Assembly (NCBI GenBank): GCA_018857735.1
Contig: JABMCL010001737.1
Coordinates: 311,001 to 375,000, forward strand
From: Alviniconcha marisindica
Taxonomy: Eukaryota > Mollusca > Gastropoda > Provannidae
Direction: 5' to 3'
DNA: 64,000 nt
In this document: positions 47,601 through 56,800 of the stretch, one piece after another
How the letters are laid out: each line of letters starts with the position of its first letter
Numbering within the stretch: position 1 is the first letter of the stretch
Program-made: the position numbers and the translations under genes
Notes under the pieces: model-generated
The model's input: only the letters and a program-made list of their open reading frames with translations
Told to the model about the DNA's origin: nothing
Database searches by the model: none

Positions 47601-50600
47601 ATTAGTTAGATCCGACATGTATCAGTTGTCTGGCATATATCAGTTGTCTGGCATATATCAGTTGTCCAGCTGATGTAAGTTAGATCCGGCATGTATCTGT
47701 TGTCCAGCTGATGCAAGTTAGATCTGGCATGTATCAGTTATACAGCATGGATCAGTTGTCCAGCTGATACAAATTAGATCCGACATGTATCTGTTGTCCA
47801 GCTGATGCAAGTTAGATCTGACATTTACAGTTGTCCAGCTGATATTAGATCTGACAAGTATCAGTTGTCTGATGTGTATCCGTTGTCCAGCTGATGCAAG
47901 TTAGATCCGACATGTATCAGTTGTCCGGCATGTATCAGTTGTCTGGCTGATGCAACTTAGATCTGGCATGTATCAGTCCTACAGCACGGATCAACTGTCC
48001 AACTGATACAAGTTAGATCCGACATGTATCTGTTGTCCTGGTGATGCAAGTTAGATCCGACACATATCAGTTGTTCAACTGATATTAGTTAGATCCGACA
48101 CATATCAGTTATCTGGCATGTATCAGTTGTACAGCTGATGTAAGTTAGATCCAGCATGTATTAGTCGTCCAGCTGATGCAAGTTAGATCTGACATATATC
48201 AGTTATACAGCATGGATCAGTTGTCCGGCTGATACAAGTTAGATCCAACATGTACCAGTTGTCCAGCTGATATTAGTTAGATCCGACAAGTATCAGTTGT
48301 CTGACGTGTATCAGTTGTCCAGCTGATGCAAGTTAGATCCGACATGTATCAGTTGTCCAGCTGATGCGAGTTAGATCCGACATGTATCAGTTGTCCGGCA
48401 TGTATCCGTTGTCTGACTGATGCAAGTTAGATCTGGCATGGATCAGCTGATACAAGTTAGATCTGACATGTATCCCTCATCCTGGTGATGCAAGTTAGAT
48501 CCGACATGTATCAGTTATACAGCATGGATCAGTTGTCCAGCTGATATTAGTTAGATCCGACACATATCAGATGTTCCACTGATATTAGTTAGATCTGACA
48601 CATATCAGCTGTCTGGCATGTATCAGTTGTCAAGCTGATGTAAGTTAGATCGGGCATGTATTAGTTGTCCAGCTGATGCAAGTTAGATCCGACATGTATC
48701 AGTTATACAGCATGGATCAGTTGTCCAGCTGATACAAGCTGATGCAAGTTAGATCCATCATGTACCAGTTGTCCAGCTGATATTAGTTAGATCCGACAAG
48801 TATTAGTTGTCTGATGTGTATCACATTGTCCAGCTGATGCAAGTTAGATCCGACATGTATCAGTTGTCCAGCTGATGCAAGTTAGATCCGACATGTATCA
48901 ACTGTCCAGTTGATGCAAGTTAGATCCGACATGTATCAGTTGTCCAGCATGTATCAGTTGTCTGACTGATGCAAGTTAGATCTGGCATGTATCAGTTATA
49001 CAGCATGGATCAGCTGTCCAGCTGATACAAGTCAGATCTGACATGCATCTGTTGTCCTGGTGATGCAAGTTAGATCTGACATGTATCAGTTGTCCAGCTG
49101 ATATTAGTTAGATCCAACACATATCAGTTGTCTAGCTGATATTAGTTAGATCTGACACGTGTCAGTTGTTCAGCTGAAATTAGTTAGATCTGACACGTGT
49201 CAGTTGTTCAGCTGATATTAGTTAGATCTGACACGTATCAGTTGTCTGGCATGTATCAGTTGTACAGCTGATGTAAGTTAGATCCAGCATGTATTAGTTG
49301 TCCAGCTGATGCAAGTTAGATCCGACATGTATCAGTTATACAGCATGGATCAGTTGTCCAGCTGATACAAGTTAGATCCGACATGTATCTGTTGTCCAGT
49401 TAATGCAAGTTAGATCCGACATGTATCTGTTGTCCAGCTGATGCAAGTTAGATCCGACATGTACCAGTTGTCCAGCTGATATTAGTTAGATCTGACATGT
49501 ATCAGTTGTCCGGCAAGTATCAGTTGTCCAGCTGATGCAAGTTAGATCTGACATGTTCCAGTTGTCCGGCATGTATCAGTTGTCCAGCTGATGCAAGTTA
49601 GATCCGACATGTATCAGTTGTCCGGCATGTATCAGTAGTCCAGCTGATGCAAGTTAGATCCAGCATGTATCAGTTGTCCAGCTGATGTAAGTTAGATCCA
49701 GCATGTATCAGTTGTCAAGCTGATATAAGTTAGATCCGGCATGTATCAGTTGTCAAGCTGGTGCAAGTTAGATCTGGCATGCATCAGTTATACAGCATAG
49801 ATCAGTTGTCCAGCTGAGACAAGTTAGATCTGACATGTATCTGTCGTCCAGCTAATCAAGTTAGATCCAACATGCACCAGTTGTCCTGTGTGTATTGGTA
49901 GTCCAGCTGATGCAAGTTGGATCTGACATTATCTGTTGTCCAGCATGTATCCATTGTCCAGCTAATGAAAGTTAGATCCGGCATGTATCAGTTGTCCAGC
50001 ATGTATCAGACATCAGTTGTCAAGCTGGTGCAAGTTAGATCCAACATGTATCCATTGTCCAGCTGATGCAAGTTAAATCCACCATGTATCAGTTGCCCAG
50101 CATGTAAGAGTTGCCCAGCTGACGCAAGTTAGATCTGACATGTATCAGGGGTCACCCTCACTTTTAGAGATTTGTGTAAACTGACACGAAACATTATGTA
50201 CTTTGAGTCAATGGTATGAAAAATGCGTACAGTATAACCTATAATTAACACACACTACAAAGCCAAAATGATGGAGTAACCCGATTGTAGCTCATGGTCT
50301 ATAACGTGCAGATGAAAATAGTAAAAAGGTCTATCCGTGCACACAAAATGTGGAAACATTCAGTAAATTTGCTGTTTACAGTAAAAGTTTGCACAGATCG
50401 GAACATCGTACGCAGCATCATTTTTAGAGGATGAACTGCAGCTGACCATGTCGGCAAACCCAGTTCTTGTCTACCACAAGATTTAGTAATGAGATGAAGT
50501 TGTGGTCGAGTCTGCACCATTTTGTCTCATTCGTATTTGATGTCGATGCATGTTTCAAACAGAGCGCTTCTGACTATTACTAGTATTAGGCACATGGATG

Positions 50601-53395
50601 AGATTTTAGGAAAGTATCACTGTTGCCTTATAGTCCAAAAATTACAGCAGCTTACAAGGATTTACACGTTTATTTTGCTGTCCAAATTCCACCCTTCATT
50701 GACTGGACTTGAACGGCTGAGATGACACTGAGTTTGCAAGTAGATCTAATGTTGAGTGATGCGGCAGCCACCAGCGACCCATAACTTGTTTAACTGGTGT
50801 TGTCATTTTGCATACGGTGATGCAGCGATGTGGCTTAAAAATGCATACAGCACCTGAAAAATGCACTATTTACACACAATTTTACAATGAGCACAACCCC
50901 TGTGTATGAGTTATTCAGCTGATCCAGCATGTATCAGTTGTCCAGCATATATATATATATCAGTTGTTCAGCTGATGCAACACAAGTTACACCCAGACTG
51001 TTTTAGCTGTCTGGCTGGTGCAAGATTAAAGATATATCCCTATGTATCACTATCACTATCAGTTGTCTGGCAGAACAAGTTAGATCTGGTATGTATCATC
51101 TGTCCAGCTGGCACAACTTAGATCCAGTGTGTATCATTACTATCAAACCAGAGCTGAGTTGCAGAAGGGCCAAAATGCTTATGCAATGCAGAATACTTCT
51201 GCTACTGCTGCTGTTTCATATTAGACTTGACCCTTTAAAACTGGCCAGGGACCCTCTAAAAGTTGTAGCAGGGAGTCCCAGGGACCACCTTAAAGTACTT
51301 GCTAATGGGACCCCTGGTGAAGACTGAAGCACTGTAAGACTTCTGAGCACAATTTATCTAAATATTGCCATTAATTAAGGGCATACACTATAAAAGCTTT
51401 TAAACTCTTGCATGATATTTCTATGTGTTTCTAATCCACCACACTACATTGGGCTCATCATTTATAATATGGTTTTAAATCAGTTCACATCTACTTTGCT
51501 GTAGACCTAAAAGATGCTAGCTGGGGGAAGAAAAAAGAAAAAAAAAGTAACCCGCACACACTGTTACTGTTAGTGTTACAGCCAGGTACTCAGGTAGTCA
51601 TAAGTGGATTTTATTTTTTAACATTCTTTCAACGACACAGGCTCACCTCAGGATGAAGAGGCATGTCCAATTTTAACCCCTTCACTACTGTCTCTAGCTG
51701 GCTACTTTGCATTCACATTTTACATTCCGAAAAGGTGTTTCATTGTTTCAGGTGAAAGCAAGCAATGCTGCACAATATCTAGAGTCAGAGCGCTGAGACA
51801 ACAAGAACAAGACTCATCATCTCAGTACTCTTATTTGTCTTCAACTTAAAATGGCATTGGGAGAATGAGGGACACTTGTGCATTGTGCAGGCAAGCAACT
51901 AAATTAAATTAAATCAAGTTAAAGTAGACTGTTAAACTACTCATTTTTTTTGGTCAGGATTTTATTTTTAAAGCAGTCATATAAAGAATGATCATACATT
52001 ACCTGAGAAATTTCCATGACCCCAGAGAAAAACCTGTCTTCACTGTTGGAGGCATTCAAAATCTGAGCCACTGTGACAGGGACCAGGTTCTGTGCCCTTG
52101 ATCTGCCCTTGAATTGCAATTTGCAGGGGAAAAAACAAGTGTTAAACCAATATCTGATGTAATCATCAACAGTCAAACATTATGTAGTTTACCACTAATA
52201 ATACCAGTATTACAAGTAATGAGTATACAGTTAGTGAGTTACAAGGGCATTGTGGTAGGCAAATTACAATTGAATTCAGCAACTACAGTCAAGTTCAATG
52301 ATAAGTTTTGCAGTGTACTATTCTGTAGTGTCATCTCAAATAAACAATGTCCATTTCAGCAGCAATGATGATTAAGCTGGGGTTTCTGTTATTTTTCCCT
52401 TCTGAGCATCTGAGCCAGGTTTGCAAACATTGTTCCCATACTCCTGTTGCAACAGTACTAACAGTAACACACCACATGTCCAACCATATTCAAGTCCATT
52501 CCACATGGTGGCAATGCCACCAGTTTCAAGGGTGGGCAACAAATTGTGGGGTGGATGGAGATGGGAGATAGAGGGCAGACATTAGCTGTTTTGTTGCCAC
52601 CATATGACCAACACTGACAATTAGCCAGTCAGCACACACAGACAAGACACACCTTCCACCAGCCCACCAACAGTTTAGGCCTATAGATCCAAATCTTCAG
52701 ATAGATAATTGGTTATTAATGCCCAGTCTACCAGGATGGTTATAACACGGCGAATCCAAATCTTTCTTAGTTTCTAACAAGTAATGTTCTCTACTAGTAC
52801 TACTCCAGAAAAACAGATACCTTTCTTTCTTCTGCTGGTTGTGGTGTACCAAAGCCTCCAGGGGAATTAAACCCTCCTTGTCCATCAAAACCACCACCTT
52901 GACCTTGGTTGAACCCTGAGTGAAAGGAAAAAAGGAAACAAGCACATTTCACTTTTCAGACAGCATTCACAAACAAACCATGTCATCTTGAATTCTTCCA
53001 TTAGTTTTTAATGGCAAAGTTCTTCTGTTTTGACAGATGACTGTCAGTGTCACTCTTTTTCTTCTTCCTCTCTGTAAGCGACCAACTTCTTTGTTAATCA
53101 TTTAGGGTAATAAAAATTGTTTATGAGATGCCTGGAGACAGCGGGGACTAGAACGGTTCCGGGTTAGAAGCAGCTGATGCTTCTTCGGGGAGGTTGTCCC
53201 AGTCACTGAGTCAACAACAGCGATGACTGATGGTGGAAAAAGCAAGATTTCCTCTTTTGAACATGAACATGTTTGTTTTGCAGACCCAAGAAATATAAAC
53301 CCAAACAAACAAAATCAGCCATCTATCGATCTAGTTTAACCTTTTATCGGTTCTAAATATGAATAAATCAGTATACCTCCCTGATCGTTCCACAT
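41522..53395 (-). CDS. RPA2: Replication protein A 32-kDa subunit, complete, 7 exons
   Basis: RPA2 is the middle subunit of the heterotrimeric single-strand DNA-binding complex RPA, used in nuclear replication, repair and checkpoint signalling. Seven exons join in consistent phase to 268 codons plus stop; human RPA2 has 270 residues. Order: start MWNDQGG, a Gly/Gln/Phe-rich N-terminal tail (site of regulatory phosphorylation in the family), the OB fold (VEISQVTLIGLIR-like start, later RVCGHVRSFQGKKNVVA), a serine/asparagine-rich linker, and the C-terminal winged helix ending DDDHFKATDG. Intron 3 is 7.1 kb and holds a giant minisatellite. The open frame continues 48 codons upstream of MWN to an ATG at 53539, so an N-terminally extended form is possible. 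MWN is preferred because it is the conserved start. A TTTATT at 40992 could be the poly(A) signal. Confidence 0.95.
42141..42248 (-). CDS. RPA2: RPA2 coding exon 6, linker
   Basis: Encodes EQANTSGKAFNTAAGTSNAG then DSGGSNNYGMSALHNQ. This is the disordered Ser/Asn/Gly linker leading into the winged helix (vertebrate LTVAQNQV corresponds to SALHNQ). Confidence 0.9.
42828..42960 (+). repeat. Possible tRNA-derived SINE
   Basis: GGTTCAAATCC at about 42874 is a perfect pol III B box. The sequence upstream does not fold as an intact tRNA, so this is an element, not a tRNA gene. Confidence 0.4.
43550..43870 (+). mobile_element. Decayed non-LTR retrotransposon fragment (C-terminal part)
   Basis: In RPA2 intron 5. 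Broken frames give DPYHLLSRSEQ, then LFRLHTGHNCLSHH, resembling the (S)R-(E/D)Q---F-LRTGH-RLN--- motif found after the RT domain in jockey-like elements. Frameshifts and missing surroundings show that it is dead. Confidence 0.45.
44068..44256 (-). CDS. RPA2: RPA2 coding exon 5, OB fold end
   Basis: Encodes ENVPEEARVPTMRENTYVRV, CGHVRSFQGKKNVVAANISP, LEDMNQLTCHLISVVYAYAS then MNV. The GHVRSFQ-KK and PLEDMN motifs are diagnostic. Confidence 0.97.
44770..44883 (-). CDS. RPA2: RPA2 coding exon 4, OB fold
   Basis: Encodes VTLIGLIRSVKESATRIDYE then LDDMTGPPLEVKQFVDND. It aligns with vertebrate [20 protein letters not shown] and the DDMT motif. Confidence 0.96.
44884..46435. other. RPA2 intron 3, left part
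   Basis: A TA run at 44902-44925. A 154-codon plus-strand frame at 45878-46342 shows no recognisable motif. Nothing else seen. Confidence 0.5.
46436..46512 (-). repeat. Possible tRNA-derived SINE head
   Basis: On the minus strand an A-box-like TGGCCTAGCAGTAAGG is followed after about 35 bases by a B-box-like GTTTGAACC. The spacing fits a tRNA-derived promoter. No intact acceptor stem. Confidence 0.4.
46545..50145. repeat. Giant 38-bp minisatellite in RPA2 intron 3
   Basis: About 3.6 kb. Main unit: TCCAGCTGATGCAAGTTAGA then TCCGACATGTATCAGTTG. A second subunit of 17-20 bp (GGCATGTATCAGTTGTC) is inserted repeatedly, and variants with GATATTAGTTAGATC form sub-blocks. Blocks of several units recur as higher-order repeats of about 500-600 bp (compare 47340, 47940 and 48960). 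Confidence 0.95.
50146..50902. mobile_element. 757-bp non-autonomous DNA transposon (hAT-like MITE) inside the minisatellite
   Basis: Left end CAGGGGTCACCCTCA and right end (reverse complement) CAGGGGTTGTGCTCA form imperfect terminal inverted repeats that continue with TTGTGTAAA and TTGTGTGTAAA. TGTAT flanks both sides (50141-50145, 50903-50907). Minisatellite resumes in register after the right end. CAGGGGT ends are common in hAT elements, but those make 8-bp duplications; extended here the match is 7 of 8 only if the CAG is counted in the target. No transposase frame, so non-autonomous. Confidence 0.7.
50903..51130. repeat. Degenerate right end of the RPA2 intron minisatellite
   Basis: Diverged units (CAGCTGATCCAGCATGTATC, AGTTGTCCAGC, then CTGGCTGGTGCAAG and GTTAGATCTGG) mixed with a TA run. 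It continues the 46545-50145 array. Confidence 0.85.
51131..52002. other. RPA2 intron 3, right part
   Basis: No gene seen. CAGGGACC and GGGACCCCTGG near 51245-51312 resemble pieces of another CAGGGGT-ended element. Confidence 0.5.
52003..52107 (-). CDS. RPA2: RPA2 coding exon 3, OB fold start
   Basis: Encodes GRSRAQNLVPVTVAQILNAS then NSEDRFFSGVMEISQ. It aligns with vertebrate SRARAQHIVPCTISQLLSA. The acceptor is the weaker TTCAAG|G. Confidence 0.93.
52690..52760 (+). repeat. Dispersed repeat family A
   Basis: Contains TGCCCAGTCTACCAGGATGG then TTATAACACGGCGAA, 60 bp before RPA2 exon 2 edge. Confidence 0.6.
52821..52915 (-). CDS. RPA2: RPA2 coding exon 2, glycine-rich tail
   Basis: Encodes FNQGQGGGFDGQGGFNSPGG then FGTPQPAEERK, the flexible N-terminal tail before the OB fold. 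SPGGFG is shared with vertebrate RPA2. Confidence 0.9.
53377..53395 (-). CDS. RPA2: RPA2 coding exon 1
   Basis: Six codons plus one base (M-W-N-D-Q-G), ending at a GTATAC donor in phase 1. A tiny first coding exon beginning MWN is typical of RPA2 genes. Confidence 0.85.
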
Positions 53396-53815
53396 TTTCA
53401 GCTTGTTTCTTGGATAAAGAACAACTTGGCGGGAATAAGGTCTTTTCGGCAGAATGATTTCCCTTGATCTCGCTTTCGTAACATGATTAGTAAATGGAAT
53501 AGCCTTTCGTTGAAAATTATTGCTCTTAACCATTAACAATTCGAAAAATTAAAAGGCCCCCAAAATATTAAAAGACATTTGGACTACAACTCTTTTTGTA
53601 TTGTATTATTGAAACTGTAGACACTACCAAATGTACTGGCTTCTAATAATCTATAAAAACATCCAGTATTTTTTATCTCCATTTAATAATAACTTCGTCT
53701 GGTTTAACCGTTTGGAGACAAAGTTAGCTTGAGACTATCTATCATGTGATGGAAGGTGCGCTTTTTCCTGGCAAACTCAAATCTGTGACTGTTCTACCAC
53801 GGAGGAAAAGTTGTT
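53396..53815. promoter_or_regulatory. Shared divergent promoter of RPA2 and HPS6
   Basis: Only about 420 bp separate the RPA2 ATG (minus strand) from the proposed HPS6 ATG (plus strand). Any promoter for either gene must lie here or inside the other gene. It is free of recognised repeats. An E2F-like site sits near the RPA2 end. Co-regulation is an inference. Confidence 0.55.
53426..53435. promoter_or_regulatory. E2F-like site, TTGGCGGGAA
   Basis: The ten bases match the E2F consensus on one strand, 31 bp upstream of the RPA2 ATG. RPA2 is an S-phase gene, so E2F control is plausible. One motif match in 420 bp remains weak evidence on its own. Confidence 0.45.
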
Positions 53816-53872
53816 ATGACGAAGTTCAGTGCTCGTGGCTTGACATCTTGTCTCCCAATATGTCGTAGCGAA
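53816..53872 (+). CDS. HPS6: HPS6 coding exon 1 (proposed start)
   Basis: Nineteen codons, MTKFSARGLTSCLPICRSE, ending in phase 0 at GAA|GTACGT. Exon 2 opens in phase 0, giving CRSE-LFED. No similarity can confirm such a short N-terminus. The choice rests on ATG, donor, phase and position opposite RPA2. Confidence 0.5.
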
Positions 53873-56800
53873 GTACGTTCACTTGTCTTACACAAAGACA
53901 GAAACACATACGTACGCGCATTCTCTGTCTCTCTCGAATCTCCTCTCTCTTTGAGTCTCCCCCGTCCCCCCGTAATACGCCAAAAAGAACTCCGAGGATG
54001 GGGGATGTTCACGAGTAAAGTCAACGGCTTAAACGGATCCAGGGCAAGAGCAGGAGGGGGTTACAACACAAGGACACAACTGAGGCAAAATTGGGAGGGG
54101 GCTGGGGGGTGGGGTAGTTGAATACTAAGAATCGAGAAATAGAACTTTGAAATAAATTCTTCTGGTTGATGAGTAATAGAGTATACTTGTGAGATACGAA
54201 TCCGATATATGTCTTGAATGACAGAATGTATTGCCATGTAAACTTTTTTTTGATGTGTGTGCACATAAAATTTAAATTGTGATTGATTATGTGTGTGCAT
54301 CCCTCATTCTTATTTACCTTGCTGACCCAGAATGGGTGAGACAGAGGTTTTCCTGTAAAATGTAACTACTAACACTGTAACAGTAACAGTCTACATGTTT
54401 ACACATAAAATATTTGATTTGTTAGCTGGTGTGTGCACAATTTTGAATGGCCAAAAGTATCTTATTTTCAGTTTTATTATATTTTTGGAAAAAGATAAAT
54501 AGCTGGTCATATGTTAATCTTTATTAAAACAGTAGGTGGGTATGCACTATACACTATACAGAGAGCAAACATTGAGAAGAGAGGGATAATAATGCATTCT
54601 GTGTTTTAACTTTAAGTTCTATTCTGTTATTTTTATTTTAGTCATTCTTCATTCTTTCTTTTCAGCTTTTTGAAGATGTGACAAACAGTGGGACTAGTGA
54701 ACCAGTCAACAATGTGTGGATAGTTCCAGGACATATTTTTGTTTCCCTCAGAAACAGCACAAAGTTGATCACTTTTGACTGCAAACCTGTCATATATCAT
54801 CATGTAAGTATTTTTCTTTAACTTTTTCTGCTGGACACCTGTATGGTTCATCTATGACTTCCTTTTACTAGTTTTAGTGAATCTTCTTTGTCAAATCAAA
54901 GTCTGGAACCAGGCTTCTCATCAGCATTGACTGCTTTGCATCACTTACTTTACTGTCACACAAAACACAATTTTTTTTAATGCAGTTTAGTCACTGTTAT
55001 TATGTTAACACTAGCATGAGCAGCATATCTTATTTGAAAAACTTCTTGGTGGTGTTTTTCAGTTCAATGATTAATTGCAGGGCAATGCTTGTTTTTTTGT
55101 TTTGTTTACAAAAACATTTTTGTTGCAGGATATTGGCATGAGCACTCTTGACTTCCGTGCACTGAAACCTGCTGTTCTGGAAATCTTTGTTTCCCCCATA
55201 ACACCTGGCATTGTTTACATTGTAAGTGAAAAACTGATGCTGAAGTAGTATCAGTATGTGTACATGTGTGATGCATAGAAAAGCACAGGATGACAGAAAA
55301 AAGTTCACTGTAAATTTAAAAAGATGACTGTTTGCTTTTGATTTGTTTGCATGTTTCTGAGTAGCCAGTTACAATTTACAAACACACACACACACACACA
55401 CACATAATATATGTTTTTCTGTAGTTTTTTTAAAATATTCTACTTCTAGTAAATGGTTGTGTTATTTTTTAATTTTGATTTTAAATTGATTTTTTTAAAT
55501 ATTTTATAATATTTTATTAAGATTGCATTAGAATAGTTTGATTTCCAGTTTGACTATTTTCTGACAGGTGCAACAAAATGGACATGTACACTGTTGGCAG
55601 TTTTCAACAACATTTCAGTGGTCATCTGTGCTAGAGTTTGATCTCTGTGAGAATGCACATTCAGAAGTCATCAGTATTTGTCTGCACCCAAAGCTCAACA
55701 CTTTCTACTGGTGTGAACATGGAGGCTCAACATACAGCATATACAGCAAGTCTTTGCCAGACAGTGAGCTTTTTGTTTACAGTCACTGAGTCAGTCAAAA
55801 TTAACAAAAAGTATCACAACATGTTCATGGGCAATGTAGGTCACATTGAATATACACACTTTAAAAAATGCTGTCATCATACCCCCAGTGACAAAAGATA
55901 TGGGGTGGAATCCTAGTGTTGGTATGTCCGTCTATCAGGATTTTGTTCAGATAATATATTTTCTGAACCTCTCACTCTTAGACATTTGTAACCAAACTTG
56001 GTATGCTGGTACATCATTATGTCTGGAATGTCATGTGGGAAAAAAATGATTTGCTATCTTCATTTGATATGTGGTGTATTTTAGGAATTTTACCAGTGAG
56101 AGATGTGTTTTTATTGACCCTCACATTGTATTTCTGTTCTGTAATAATAATATTTTTTAAATAATAGAAAAGAAATAATTAGTGATAAAGAAGAGACAAT
56201 AAAATGTAAAGAAAATAACCAATAAAATGCAATATAAGAATTTTTTTGGTAAAATTGATGACACTTTCAGATTTTTCTCTTGTCCATTTCTATCACTAGT
56301 ATCAGTATCTACCGGGTATGTGATCCAGGTGTCCAAGATACACAGAAGAAGAAACAGGAAGCATCATTTGTGATTGTACAAGACTGTCCAGCCTCTGACC
56401 TCCTGCCTCTGGACAATGGACTGCTCATTGTGCCCAGGTATGTATCTTGAGAAGTCTGCTTCTTCGTCTGTGTTGTGTCCAACTTCAGCATTGTGAAGAA
56501 CTGCCTGGAGATACAAGCTTTCCTGCAGAGTGCTCTAAAGCTGACAGACCACCATCAGTGGCCAGCGGACGAGAAATCCTGGCAACTTTCAGGGATGATT
56601 ATATCTGGACTCTAACCGACCATTTTGCTGTCGTGTTAGATCTAAATGGGAGCAATAGCCATGATGCAGTTACATAATTGCCTGCTGTAAAATATGCCCT
56701 GCATGAAAAACCCGTGAAAAGGGGCATGCAACTGGCCAGTTAAAAGGGGGGCACAAGTTGGGAAATGCGCTGAATAACCACTTCGGTGGATATTCAAAGC

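Noticed and set aside
53873..54121. HPS6 exon 1 extending to the stop at 54121
   Set aside because: Beyond the GTACGT donor the translation becomes low-complexity, and splicing at 53872 joins exon 2 in the right phase.
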